DNA of 64,000 nucleotides. It comes from Tenebrio molitor. Taxonomy: Eukaryota; Arthropoda; Insecta; Coleoptera; Tenebrionidae. The stretch is from assembly GCF_963966145.1 (NCBI RefSeq), contig NC_091054.1, positions 18,228,001 to 18,292,000 on the forward strand, in the 5' to 3' direction. The notes under the pieces are model-generated. The model saw only the letters and a list, made by a program, of their open reading frames with translations. It was not told the origin of the DNA and searched no databases. The translations under genes were made by a program, and so were the position numbers. How positions within the stretch are numbered: the first letter of the stretch is position 1; every line of letters begins with the position of its first letter. Of the stretch, positions 46,701 to 55,614 are shown in pieces.

Positions 46701-49700
46701 GTAGCAGTACCAGAATCTCAATTGGTGGTTGTAGCCCAATTACGACTCGAGATACGGCTTCAATAACAATCAGTCGACCGATAACCAAGTCAATCTGACC
46801 AAAGAACCCAACTACACTTTGTCCAATCAAGATATACCAGGGTCCATGGATCAGTACGGGAAGAGTGGACTGTACAATGCCCAAATGGACACCAGGAACG
46901 ATTTTGGGAATATGCAGCACAAGAGACAGGCCAGTACTTTGCACCATGGGTCGTACAGCCATGCCAAAGGGCACAGCATCAGTGAGCAGAGTCCCAGAAG
47001 GAGTCCCAAGGACGTGGTATACGGGCAAGTACCAGATTTGCCTCCCAGGATCGACCGTGCGATTAAACCTATTGGATTGTTGACCACGCCCAGTAAAATT
47101 CCCAATGGGTCGGTACCACATGCATTGTCAACATTTTTTGATAACATTGTCGTTCCAGGAGGTCCGCCCATGAGAGATTGTTTGGAGTCAAACCAGGACA
47201 AACTCCGGAGAGTGCAGAGCAGAACAATAATGAGAATAACAACTTCAGCAATAAGTTGGGCTCTTTGGAGCGCAGTCAGAACTCCAAATCTGTAAGTACT
47301 ATGGAGGTAGATGTTTCCAGATTGATAGTACTGTTTCAAACAGGATTCGCTCTCGAGTTACGACTCCTTCAACAAGCAAAGCAATAACAGGATAGGACCG
47401 AACGCTCACGACGATCTGAAGACCACTCTGTCCAAGATCGAGCCAGGATCGGTCCAGAACAGTCCTTCCAAGTACAACTCTGGACCTAGATGGGAGCAAA
47501 ACTCGCACCGTCACAACTCCAAGCTGGACCTCAAGTACGGTTTACCGCAAAACGACCACAACGAAAACAGTCCGAGGAACTCCCGAGAGATGGAGAAAGA
47601 GTCCAGACCTGTAGAAAACATGAGTCCGCGAGGGTCGGTCGAGCGCGACATCTATCGGTACTCCAGGTCTCCAGCGAAGTCTAAAGGTCACGTCGAGACC
47701 AAAACTGACTACGGGAAGTACAGCAGGAACAACAGTTCGGCCCAGGACTACGCCAGGACCTCGCACCAGGACTTGAGCCAGTCCCACTTGAGCGTCCACC
47801 AAGTACCACCGCACCACCACTCACCCATGAAGAGCCAGCCGGTGCACCACAACGGCTTCGATAACGGTCCCGTGGGGCACATGCCCCCGCCCAACGCGAA
47901 CGGGTACAAGCCGGTGCCGCCCCCCAAGCCGAAAAACTACAAGCCGCCGTACAAGGGTCAGCAGGGGTACGGGGACGGGATGGTGCAGCCGCCCATGCCG
48001 ACGTACCAGCACGGCAAGAGTCACAGCAATCCTGTGGTAAGATCGTTTTCACAGTAGAGAGTGTTGGATTGATCGGGTTGTGATCCAGGACCAAAGGACC
48101 CAAAACATGAACTATTACTACAACATGCCCCAGAATAACAGTTGGCACACCGAAACCGCCGTCAGGTTCAACTCGGACGTGCACGGCCACTACGACATGG
48201 CGCCCCCTTACGAGACTCGAAGGCACCCCAGCATATCGTACGCATCGAGGAGCGAGATCACCCCCATCGCCCAGCACGACAACCCCTACGGTCTGGACGG
48301 GGGAGACATGCTGATGGACGCGCGGCCCCCCGAAAGGAGTAACATCGTTGATCTGCAAGGGTCGAGGGAACAGAGAGGATCAGCGTTCGAACTGTACAGA
48401 AAACCTGTACACCACAACTTGAGGTAAATCTTGACATTTATTCCTGATTTTGTTCGTATCTGTGTAAAGTAAGTGTGTACACTGGTTTGAAACCATCTGA
48501 TTTGGGTTTAAAATGTGTTGTTGGTTGGGTCGGGGTAGTTTGTCTGCATGCGTTGCATGGGGTGAAGTTGACGGTCCAATCGGTGGGGACCAAAAAAATA
48601 TATATATTTCACACTAAGAAGGGGAGATTGGTTGTTGTAGACTTCAGTGTCGGTTGGAACGAAAATGGCACAGAGAAAATGGGTAGTTATTTTGCAAATT
48701 TGTGCTGTTAGCGCCATATCGACGACATGAGTTTTTGAATGTGTTGGGTTCACACGAGAAAGAAATCGAGATATAAACGAAAATGGGGAAGGTAAAGTGT
48801 TTTCTGTGGAATGTTACATAAATAACAGTTGCAAAATTTTTACGAAATCGATACATTTGCGACAGAGGTTCTAAGAAAATTGGTCTAAAATGAAATGTTA
48901 TGTCTCGTGATTACAAGAGAAAGTGTAAACAGAACATTGCCAAATAATTTAGATAAAATGTTCCAATATACTGTCTGTTGTGTTCACAAACACAAAACAG
49001 ATTAGGGAATTGAAGACAGTTCGTGTAAGATAGATAATTGAGAAAATAAATTCGGAAAGAACATGCAATTGAAAAAATAACAGTGTTAAAACTGTTTGGG
49101 CCATTTGACAGATAAAAACTAAAGAAAACGAAACTGTTAAATATATTCTGTGCGGAAATGCAGAAGCAGCGGCTATCCAGTTGGAAATTCATAGAAATTC
49201 TGAATTATAAATGACATTTTTTTTGATGAGTTATGAAAGCTCAGTTTCTTGTGTTCTTTTTGATTAGGTTTTGTAATCTAATAAAAAAAAACACTTGGAA
49301 TGTAATTTTGTACATACTGAACGATCAAAAACAGCAAGTAATGAAAAACAAAGGTGGAGTCGTAGATTGAATCGTGGGAGTTTGAAATTGCAATTGTAAA
49401 GGAAAAAATCTATTACCAATCTGTTGTGTTATTTATACGTTTTTTTATATTAAAATTTCGCTTGTTATAATTTTATTGTCATCTCAACAAAAAGAGAAAT
49501 CGATTCGAGACGCTGTGTGGGTTGTCAAAGCTGCACCTAACCTTACATTATACCTACATAAAGTTTCCTTAATTTACCTGAAATATGTGAAAGTTTCTAC
49601 AAAATTTTAGAATTCTTCAAACACTGAAATCTTATAATTGTGAAATTTCCAGTCCATATGAAGTTTAACATTCGAAATGTTTTAGCCATGACAGCAATAC

Positions 49701-52700
49701 CGTGAGATCATTTAAATTTATAATTAGAGTAGGCTATGACTTTAAAATTAGATTGGCAACACAGTTGACACCTTGATTTGATTTGTCAAAGTGACGTTTC
49801 AAAATTCAATAAAAAATATGAAACGGCGAGTTTATTGTATCGAACACCCGGTGCGTTTGTTTGTGTGTTTTGTTTTTCTTTTCCAGTTGTCATTATCTTG
49901 GCGCAAACATTTTTGACTGACATTTTAATTTCGTAGTTTTAAGTCAGCTTATTTTGACTTTTACAAAAAATGTATAAATGATGGCCGCGGGAAATACCCA
50001 CCGAAATGACGTCAAAAACTTTTTGTACGCCATATTGTCAATATGGCGCGCTAGTAACAAATGACAACAAGGAACTTGTAAAATAAGATTGTCGTTGCAG
50101 ATACTGAAATCTACGAGATCGATGTATTAGTCTTATTTATTTTCTTCTTATTTATGTCACAATGAGGATTTTTTTAAATTTACTTACGGCAGTGATGACA
50201 TTAATAAAAATAATCTTAGGTTAAAAATATTAAAATAAGACTCTGTTGGTAAACTATATTACAAATGTCGTAGTTATCTACATAAAAAAGTGTAAATAAA
50301 AGCATGCTTCGGTGTTAGTACTAATTTGCTTCAAAAAGTGTAATGTTGATGAAGTTAATGTTGTATTTTAGTTGGTTAAAATATTGTCTTTAATTGGTTA
50401 CAGAATGGTGGAATTTAGTTCAGGTTTGACCACAGTTTGTCCAGTCAGACTTTAAGTAATGTTTCTACAGCTTTTAATATATTTTTCAAATAATAAATAA
50501 TAAATCACAAAAAATGTACCACATGCCATTTGTAACGTCAATCTTTTCTTTTTTACATTTTACTTCTACTGACAGTTTTGGGACTTCTAAACTTCCAAAA
50601 TCAACTTATTCTTCGATCTATACTCGGCGTTTTTGGTATCCACGGCCTTGCAAAATTGGGCGATGCAAGTTATGTTTTGCAGTACCTAACTCTTAAACAT
50701 AGAAAAATTGCTTCAGATCTCGCCTCTGCCGCGCGGTCAAAAATCAAAGCTACGTGTGGCCAACCACATAAAACAAAAAACACTAGAAGATTCTGCCAAT
50801 ATTACTTTTTATCTTGTAGTGTGGGGATAGTAATGAACGCGTGCTAGGATAATAAAAAATATTTGGCTCATCACATTTATTCAAATCTTCAGTTGCTTTT
50901 CACATTACGTAATTTGGGCCAAAACGCGCCAAATTTTTAATCTGATCAAGGTTTTGGTCAGGGAGCCTCAACAATTTGTAGACTTTCATGAAACTGTCAC
51001 AACCTTGTTAAGAATGCAGTTCTTCCCCTAAAACAAAATGTTCATTATTACTCTATGTAACATTTTTATAATGCAAGAAATTTTACATTATATAAATTGC
51101 CAAGCGACTACAAATGTTTGTGATTTTTTTTTAGGTTGGCTACATATTTTAAGTTTTATGTTGGTATATCCGATTTTCAAATTCAAATGTGTCAACCCAA
51201 GGCGGTCTCAAGTTGTAAATGATGATCGCCTTGGTCAACCCTGTCAAGATTAGAACTTATTTTATAAAATTTTAATTACAATAACGCTGAACTTCCAAAA
51301 CCCTAGCCTAAAAATTAATCAAGAGTTGACATGTTGACCATGATGAGGCTTACCAGTTGCTCAGGGATGCCAACCCACTAAATTTGTGTGAATCATTTAT
51401 AGTCAATTTACACTGTGGCTTTGTATGAAGTAAAAAGATAAGCAAAATAAAAGATTCCGCATTAACAAATCGATTCTAATTATTCTAGTCGCAATTTAAT
51501 TGCAAATTTTCCTCCGAAAATCTATATTTGGAAAGTTAACTCAATATTTTAAATTTTTTCTTAATGAAACCACAAGATTTTGTGCACCACAAGTTAAATT
51601 TTCTATCCAATTTAGTGTATTTTGCTAGCACGTATCATTCTGAAGTTTAGAAATTCTTCGGTGCTGCCATAAATTTTAGAAAACGTAGGTAAAGAATATT
51701 TGTACATTACTTAACTTCGTCACTGGTCAAGCTTTTTGTACCATAAATCATCAAGCTTAAATAGATATATAAAATATTAATACTCATTGTTGAGCATCTG
51801 ACTTGCTGACGAGTAGTGTTTACTAATGTTTTCGTTGCTTTTATTTAAAGTTTGTAGATGGTAATAATAACCGACTAACGTTTAGGTAGAGGCGGCCAAA
51901 GTCCGGCCTAGGAGGACATTTCATTTTGATTTTTTTTTATCATTTTCAAGGGTTCAGGATGATGGCGCTTTGTTCGGATCACAGCCTAACATAGTACAAA
52001 AACTAAACACTAACTCGCCTAAAGTAACGCCAAAACTAACCAAAACCCAATCGTTCAAACATCACCGCACCGAGGGCGGCGGCGGCGGCGGCCTCATCAC
52101 GTCGAAAATCTTCCGAAAATTCTCGTTCAAATCGAAAAGTCGAGAGACCACCCCGAAGATGTCGAAAAAATTAACACCGAGACCGGACGACGACCGAATG
52201 CGACCGAGCAAACGCGATATCACGTCGGCCATTGTCGACCATCGGGGTGGCACGATGACTAACGAGTACTGGGGGGTTTCCCTGGAAGTACCCGAACACG
52301 CCATCCCCCAAGGGGACCAAAAAGAGATTTATTTCGTTATATCCGATCCGAGGCTGTGCGATCACGACGGACCGCCGCTGGATTTGGAAAACGGTAAAAT
52401 TATTTTTTGAGAGCCAGTGTACATGCGCAGCTTGACCATATTCCTCCCTGCGTGTGGTCCTGGAATGTTGCATCGAGAATATTCAAATCCGAAGATTGTT
52501 CAGGTTACGTTTGAAACGTCAAGTTTGTCCTGAAGCTGCAAGATTCCATTTTCGCACGTGCAGGGCAGCCGCCCCCGGTCAATCTGAATGTTCGTGATGT
52601 TGTAGGTGAAGCGATGCTGTCACCGATCGTGATGTGCGGCCCCCAAGGTACCGAGTTCTTGAAGCCGGTGATCCTCCACATCCCTCACTACGCCAACACC

Positions 52701-52829
52701 CTTCCCAGCCTGGGGATCAGTCTGAAAGCGACGGACTCGGAACAGGACGTGCACACCGACTGGGACAACATCCTCCTGCCCAGCAACCACGCCGCCAACA
52801 GCGTCGCCGTCAAGGTCGACCACTTCTGA
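22733..52829 (+). CDS. pyd: Polychaetoid / ZO-1 MAGUK junction scaffold, 1604 aa
   Basis: Cytoplasmic scaffold of cell junctions that links membrane proteins to actin. Exons: 22733-22777, 42502-42806, 42858-43096, 43690-44265, 44316-44379, 44433-45202, 45251-45476, 45527-45704, 46474-46683, 46735-47108, 47159-47291, 47344-48036, 48089-48423, 51951-52393, 52606-52829. All junctions are GT/AG and every phase closes (4815 nt). Domains: PDZ1 about 66-157 (GYGFGIAVSGGRDNPHF), PDZ2 about 187-268 (FGIVLGCKLFVKEI), PDZ3 about 412-495 (VGIRLTGGNFVGIFVT), SH3 about 505-580, catalytically inactive GUK-like domain about 635-801, a long disordered N/S/P/Q-rich tail, and ZU5 about 1474-1600 (YWGVSLEVPEHAIPQG). 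A phase-0 alternative acceptor at 42643 would skip 47 residues. The first exon encodes only MDNIANNNLVSNLPE; other promoters are likely in the 19.7 kb intron. Two alternative 3' ends are listed separately. Confidence 0.95.
23811..24110. mobile_element. Element with 28-bp inverted ends
   Basis: TTCACGTTGTTTTGGCATAA at 23811-23830, continuing TGGGAGG, is inverted at 24083-24110 (CCTCCCATTATGTCAAAACA and onward) with one mismatch. The intervening sequence has no ORF. Probably a MITE; no target duplication is clear. Confidence 0.5.
24152..24518. mobile_element. MITE with about 30-bp terminal inverted repeats
   Basis: The left end reads ACTATTGCGAGCAAAAATAG then TGGGACATCA. The right end is its complement with three mismatches (TGATGTCCCACTTTTTTTTG then CCCGCAATAG). 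A T-A lies next to the left end, as expected for mariner-type insertion. No coding sequence in 367 bp. Confidence 0.65.
24640..26850 (+). repeat. Two diverged copies of a dispersed repeat
   Basis: About 75 bases at 24625-24715 (TGACAAATTGGTC, TTTATTGCTTGTGCC) recur with scattered mismatches at 26757-26850 (TGACAAATTGATA, TTTATTGCTTCTACC). Same orientation, unknown family. The coordinates span both copies and the unrelated DNA between them. Confidence 0.4.
26170..26262. repeat. Short foldback repeat
   Basis: The left arm (TGTGTAAATTGGCCTTTTTT, then AGGCACTCGTGGGCC) and the right arm (its complement with two differences) enclose a 22-base centre that is itself palindromic (TTTAAAACGCCCGTTTTAAA). 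MITE-like, no TSD identified. Confidence 0.65.
26886..27085 (+). mobile_element. tRNA-derived SINE
   Basis: A degenerate RNA polymerase III A box lies around TTTCGGCTCAGGG. A good B box (GGTTCGATTCC, 26928-26938) is followed by GACCCAGGGC. After an A-rich linker comes TCACGTTAAGCCATTGGTCC then CGGT, a conserved central block shared by many insect SINEs. The 3' end fades near 27085. The tRNA part does not fold as a complete cloverleaf, so this is not a functional tRNA gene. Confidence 0.7.
27874..28001 (+). repeat. Exact 64-bp tandem duplication
   Basis: The 64 bases from GATAATTTTAGTGCCG to AAATCTTCTTC occur twice back to back (27874-27937 and 27938-28001) without a visible mismatch. This indicates a recent duplication, replication slippage, or an assembly artefact. 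Confidence 0.85.
28164..28390. mobile_element. MITE with about 30-bp inverted ends
   Basis: AGCCGGCCTGAGATATGTCA then TTTGGTGGG on the left is matched by the exact complement at 28359-28386 on the right. The element is about 227 bp with no ORF. A TTA-like sequence lies at both edges. Confidence 0.65.
28990..29033 (+). pseudogene. Reverse transcriptase fossil
   Basis: Reads SVPQGSVRGPLFRII, the conserved PQG block of non-LTR reverse transcriptases (usually GVPQGSVLGPLLF). Upstream and downstream frames are destroyed. Confidence 0.55.
30280..31200. repeat. Diverged tandem repeat array, about 4 units
   Basis: GATGATAAnTGGACA blocks begin near 30313, 30505, 30732 and 31020. Each is followed by GAAGAATGAGAAATAAA-like, AAAACAAAACTGTAGTTTTT-like, GACATGACAATTTTGAAA-like and AAATCGCAAAAC-like segments in the same order. 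The units are about 190-290 bp and strongly diverged by indels. Minus-strand open frames across it are low-complexity F/L/I-rich shadows. Confidence 0.7.
31373..31877. mobile_element. MITE with 33-bp inverted ends
   Basis: The left end is TACAGGGTGATTCTGAAATA then AGTTTGGAAAAAA. The right end is the exact complement, ending CAGAATCACCCTGTATA. The element is about 505 bp, flanked by TA, with no coding sequence. The ACAGGGTG start is typical of mariner-derived elements. Confidence 0.8.
32076..32182 (-). pseudogene. Reverse transcriptase fossil with PQG and YAD blocks
   Basis: On the minus strand GVPQG (then a stop) AIGPLLFRIL is followed about 29 codons later by LYADGRQLSI, a decayed form of the catalytic YADD box. 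Order and spacing match non-LTR reverse transcriptases. The in-frame stop and the YADG change show it is dead. Confidence 0.65.
33961..34706. mobile_element. Element with about 30-bp inverted ends, 746 bp
   Basis: The left end is GTACCGGGTGAGTCAAGTTT then TACCGCCC. The right end is its complement with two or three differences (GGGCGGTAAAACTTGATTCA then CTCGGTATA). No transposase is recognisable inside. Confidence 0.7.
34797..35624. mobile_element. Long foldback element, TA-flanked, 828 bp
   Basis: The ends are CAGTGCGTTCGTAAAGTTCG then GAATAAA and its complement TTTATTCCGAACTTTACGAA then CGCACTG, with TA on both sides (34797-34798, 35623-35624). Complementarity continues inward: CTCCTAATAATGACGTCATC near 34927 pairs with GATGACGTCATTATTAGGAG near 35490. 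The whole element can fold on itself. Mariner-type by ends and TA duplication. Confidence 0.8.
36399..36605. repeat. Near-perfect 207-bp hairpin
   Basis: Two arms of about 98 bases are complementary over almost their whole length around an 11-base centre (AGATAAAAAAT). The left arm includes CATACGCAGACCTTTTCGTC and the right arm its exact complement. The only differences seen are near the outer ends. Such pairing suggests a very recent foldback or a hairpin RNA source. Confidence 0.85.
37230..37510 (+). repeat. Tandem repeat of about 110 bp, 2.3 units
   Basis: Two full units share TTCTAATCAAAGACGTGCCT and a preceding TTTGnCATTTACA, followed by a partial third (TTTTTTTGCATTCGAACAAA). Both units stay open in one frame and repeat LIKDVPFV, but no start, splice context or family is evident. 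Confidence 0.7.
40601..40730. repeat. Foldback repeat, about 130 bp
   Basis: GTATATTGTTATATAAGTGA then GGAAAGG pairs with CCTTTCCTCACGTATATAAC then ATAC, and TTGCTAAACGAGAATGA pairs with TCATTCAAGTTTAGCAA. The core CACGAGCGATAGCGAGTTG resembles the centre of the foldback at 7233-7355. Confidence 0.6.
40732..41785 (+). mobile_element. Transposon remnant with Crypton-like fragment
   Basis: TTTTTTCCAACGTCAAG at 40732-40748 is repeated inverted at 41769-41785 (CTTGACGTTGGAAAAAA). Inside, 41338-41463 reads LLPIKSRARYGKEYNALLRW then RQVV, resembling the N-terminal SAM-like segment of Crypton tyrosine-recombinase proteins (LPxKSxxRYxxxYxxFxxW). Another coding-like piece at about 40930-41055 (NLPNPEIKEAAKYSLTRIAW) precedes it. 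No recombinase catalytic domain is seen. Family assignment is from memory of the motif and tentative. Confidence 0.45.
43097..43689. other. Polychaetoid intron 3
   Basis: 593-base intron without recognisable repeats or additional exons. The open frame entering the next exon from 43605 is intronic read-through up to the acceptor at 43688-43689. Confidence 0.7.
45765..46187 (+). CDS. pyd: Candidate alternative terminal exon of polychaetoid
   Basis: Preceded by a good acceptor (CACTTTTTCAG, 45754-45764) and open in phase 0, exactly matching the phase-0 donor at 45704 that ends the GUK domain. It encodes 140 residues starting LGADIFSDIYFPFHTSRYSR, with a Ser/Arg-rich start and a mixed, acidic end (FETIDEPLYYDC, FPPIIEEVYGEV), then TAA. 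Composition is balanced and protein-like. Using it would produce a scaffold of about 941 residues lacking the long tail and ZU5. The alternative is that this is simply intron: the next constitutive exon (46474, PEESLSDDFLFPM) is the one conserved in ZO proteins. No strong AATAAA is visible before 46473. Confidence 0.5.
   Translation: MGADIFSDIYFPFHTSRYSRSSSLPNRHRPSRSRTRRVPLSMYSTPQFVYPVVHSRFSPSQSTLYSCSSTGLPYASTIPYFDACAEFNNTKALKQLAQSDNFDSFETIDEPLYYDCDHLSRTRTFGTTFPPIIEEVYGEV
48424..48427 (+). other. pyd: Splice-or-stop decision point in polychaetoid
   Basis: Exon 13 ends TTG AG|GTAAAT. Spliced, AG joins G at 51951 to make Arg and continues to ZU5. Unspliced, the same bases read AGG TAA and terminate at once. 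Intron retention with a polyA site in the 3.5 kb intron would yield a protein without ZU5. Confidence 0.45.
48428..51950. other. Polychaetoid intron 13 (3.5 kb)
   Basis: AT-rich, no convincing gene. An open frame at about 50578-50847 (GVFGIHGLAKLGDASYVLQY) is somewhat protein-like but has no recognisable family or splice context. A small palindrome (CGCCATATTGTCAATATGGCG) lies near 50028-50048. Confidence 0.6.
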
Positions 52830-52960
52830 CGACAAATTTGCTCAAGTTTGCCATTCTTTCTTCTTTGTAGACCCTAGAACTTATGTTTTTATTTTAAATG
52901 TAATTCTCTTATTTTTAGACTGATGTAACAACTGATGCATTGTTCATAATTTTATTTGTA

Positions 52961-52966
52961 AATAAA
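52961..52966 (+). terminator. pyd: PolyA signal of polychaetoid
   Basis: AATAAA 132 bases after the stop at 52829, in an AT-rich context. Confidence 0.6.
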
Positions 52967-53639
52967 CGAAATTTATTTTAAGTAGCGGTGGCATTGGTTT
53001 TCTGCGGCGCCCTCTGGCGGCAGTTCGCGAAACGGCAGCAGGAATCTGCGATCGGGAATAAAATGACAGGTGGTAAAAATGACCGCTTATAAATTAATGC
53101 ATTTATTGTTGTTTGACACATAAATTCAGAAATATATATATTTATGAAATAATTTGTGTTGATCGATAATATACCTATATAACACACAAGCTTATCAATC
53201 TTATTAATATTTAACTCAACTGCATCCTTACATATTTTGAGATCACAAAATATATAATTTAATAACAAATTCAACAATTTCCGTAAATTCTCCAAGAAAC
53301 TTCCAAACGAACACAATATTGCTAGAAATCGAAAAGTTCGGCAGTAGTAGTCGCGCAGACTGTTTTGATAATTTTAGGAACAATTTGGAGTCGATTGTTT
53401 TATGCTTTGTAGTGGAGACCGACGATTGCCAAAAGCTGCCAAGAGTGGTGTTTCGTAAACTTCCTTACAGAATACTGCAACTCGATAATTCAATAATAAA
53501 TGTATCACATAGTTGTCAACAAAAGAAAATATAAAAAATATCTATGATTATAAAATTAAACTTATAAATTTAACAAAAAGGCTCATGCAAAATTAAGAAC
53601 AAACTTACGATAAAATAATTTAATATAGTACAGATAAAA
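52967..53639. other. Spacer between convergent genes
   Basis: AT-rich between the polyA signal of polychaetoid and that of the minus-strand gene. No gene, RNA or repeat recognised. Confidence 0.5.
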
Positions 53640-53645
53640 TTTATT
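53640..53645 (-). terminator. PolyA signal of the minus-strand coiled-coil gene
   Basis: TTTATT on + is AATAAA on -, about 620 bases after the stop at 54260. The implied 3' UTR includes a GC-rich patch (53660-53830) that stands out from its AT-rich surroundings. Confidence 0.5.
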
Positions 53646-54259
53646 GTATGGCATGTACGCACTCACTCCGGGGGCGGTGCGCTCGACCGCCGTCCGGCCA
53701 ATAAACTTTTGATATGCGTCCCGCGCATTTTAAAACACCTACAAAATTTGATTGCGAAAATTCCTGAGTGAATCGGAAAAATTTGGTCGAGGCCGGAGAG
53801 GGTCGGGCTCGCCGCCCCGCCACTCACGCTTCATTAAAACTCTATTTTAAGATTACAATAACGGATGCTTCCAAAGCACCATCTAGTTTGTACTTTTCTT
53901 CGTAATTGATAAAAAATATTATCTCTGTAACAATTTCACGAATATAAATTAAAAACAACCATAACAAGAACAATTTTGAGAGACAAATCAGATGAAAACG
54001 AACAACTCTCGTCCTCTTTTTTTCTTTGTAAACATACAAATTTTACACGCATTTACAAAAGCAAATTAAAAATAAGAATCTCTAGTGCGCCTCATTACAG
54101 TAACCTATGACTAACGGTAGTACGACGGGTGGCACCCCAACTATGTACAGCGGAATCGGACAGTGCTGCCCCCTCTTCCGGATTGCTTCGATTAGAACTA
54201 AATAAGACACAAAGAAAAAAATTGACGACCGTTCATCGACGGCACAACACAATTACAGA

Positions 54260-55246
54260 TCATTCGGGAGCAGTGTTTATTATTGCTTTGGGTTCCGCGA
54301 CGACACCTTCCAAACTTGCAATAACACTCGTTTTTTGTCCTTCGACCTCACAACTCTCGTTCGTTTTGATTATGGAAGAACTATTGTTATCATCGTCTTT
54401 GACCTCCCCGTTGCATATCACTTTCGCCGCCGTCACCGTCGCAGCCGCCACCTCCTCCTCCTCCTCCGCCTTCGGCTCCACGGGTGGCCGCTCCAACTCC
54501 TCGATCCTTCCCTCCAACTCCCTGATCTTCTCCTCCTTGCTGCGACACTCCCTTATCCACCTCTCGTTCTCCTTCAGCAGCACCTTGAACGCCTCCAACA
54601 CCCGCTCCCTCACCCCGCCCTCCGCCCCTTTCAGCATCTCTTCGATCTTCCCCATGTCGCTCGACTGCTTGTCCGAAGTCTCCGAAGCGCTGTCTTCGGT
54701 GTCCGTCGACAGTTCGATCTCCGAATTGTACCTGGGCAAGTTGGTGGTACTTTGCACCACCGACACGACCTTGGGGGGCTCCGGAACCTTCTCCTCCACC
54801 TCTTGTTTCACTATCACTTCGGTGTTGTTGTTCGTGATCTCCTCCTTCACTTCCACCGCTTCGTCCTTGACGAAGTTGTTCGTTTTGCCGTACCTGTGCT
54901 TTTTGGGGGTGGTGGGGGCCAGGGCGACGTTCGGCTGGAAACTCCTCTCGAATCGCTCCGATTCGGACATCCGGACCACCCTTTCCGGGTTCTGCAAGAC
55001 GGGAGTGTCGCTGTATCTGATCCCCATCAGGTGATTGTACAATTTCGGCTCTTTGTAGTGGTTCACCGGTTTGAAGGCCGACAGGTGACGATTGGCAGCT
55101 TGGAAGTCCTGGAGGCAATGGTTCATGTACAAGGCGTCCAGGGAGGCGTACAAATTGTACGATTGCAAAGGGTTCATGTATTCCCCCAGCAGTTTCTGTT
55201 TCTTCAGGGGCAACTCCTGTTCTTTTATGATGTCCGATGCGAGAAC
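54260..55246 (-). CDS. Last exon of an unrecognised coiled-coil protein
   Basis: A 987-base terminal exon starts after a good acceptor (GTTTGTTCCAG) at 55246 in phase 0 and ends at TGA. It encodes 328 residues. The N-terminal 110 are well-composed (LASDIIKEQELPLKKQKLLG, NPLQSYNLYASLDALYMNHC). Next come a basic segment (TPKKHRYGKTN) and acidic stretches with two sumoylation-like VKxE sites (VKEE, VKQE). After a Ser/Thr/Asp/Glu-rich region comes a predicted coiled coil at about 208-250 (EAFKVLLKENERWIRECRSK, EEKIRELEGRIEELE), then an Ala/Glu-rich tail. It looks nuclear or cytoplasmic, not secreted. I do not recognise the family. Upstream exons must lie at higher coordinates but were not identified. 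The frame continues upstream to 55315, but that stretch is probably intron. Confidence 0.8.
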   Translation of the reverse strand, partial: VLASDIIKEQELPLKKQKLLGEYMNPLQSYNLYASLDALYMNHCLQDFQAANRHLSAFKPVNHYKEPKLYNHLMGIRYSDTPVLQNPERVVRMSESERFERSFQPNVALAPTTPKKHRYGKTNNFVKDEAVEVKEEITNNNTEVIVKQEVEEKVPEPPKVVSVVQSTTNLPRYNSEIELSTDTEDSASETSDKQSSDMGKIEEMLKGAEGGVRERVLEAFKVLLKENERWIRECRSKEEKIRELEGRIEELERPPVEPKAEEEEEVAAATVTAAKVICNGEVKDDDNNSSSIIKTNESCEVEGQKTSVIASLEGVVAEPKAIINTAPE

Positions 55247-55566
55247 CTGGAACAAACAAAAGGACTCTTTCAGCCGACGATTCGCCATACAAAATCTCTT
55301 CAAGAGCGAATTCAATAACTCGATGTTTTATTTGCCAACATATTGAGCAACCGCACCAGAGATGGATTCGCATATTTTACACCACAAAAAAAATCCATCC
55401 AATAAGACCCAAACATAGACTTCTATGCTGTCGAGACTTAAAAACCTCCGTTTTGAGATGTCAATTGCTATTACACTTTTGTAAATGTTTTGTGTGATGT
55501 GGTACCGATTCACAAAACATGGTCTTCGGCACCCAATGTTTGCCAAAATAAAAAGGAATTATCAAA

Positions 55567-55614
55567 TGGACAGTACACAGTCCTGATCTGAATCCAATCG
55601 AAAGTTTGTGGGGC
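55567..55614 (+). pseudogene. Tc1-type transposase fossil
   Basis: Reads WTVHSPDLNPIESLWG, the conserved SPDLNPIE(x)LW motif at the second catalytic Asp of Tc1 transposases. Flanking sequence nearby (TGGTACCGATTCACAAAACA on +) is too decayed to extend with confidence. Confidence 0.7.

Noticed and set aside
47681..48358. 225-residue minus-strand open frame over polychaetoid exons
   Set aside because: Antisense of the disordered polychaetoid tail; no independent evidence.
50578..50847. 89-codon open frame in polychaetoid intron 13
   Set aside because: Protein-like in part, but no family, start context or splice sites; left as intron.
54129..55373. 300-residue open frames on both strands overlapping the coiled-coil exon
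   Set aside because: Shadows of the GC-rich exon; only the minus frame ending at 54260 has an acceptor and sensible composition.
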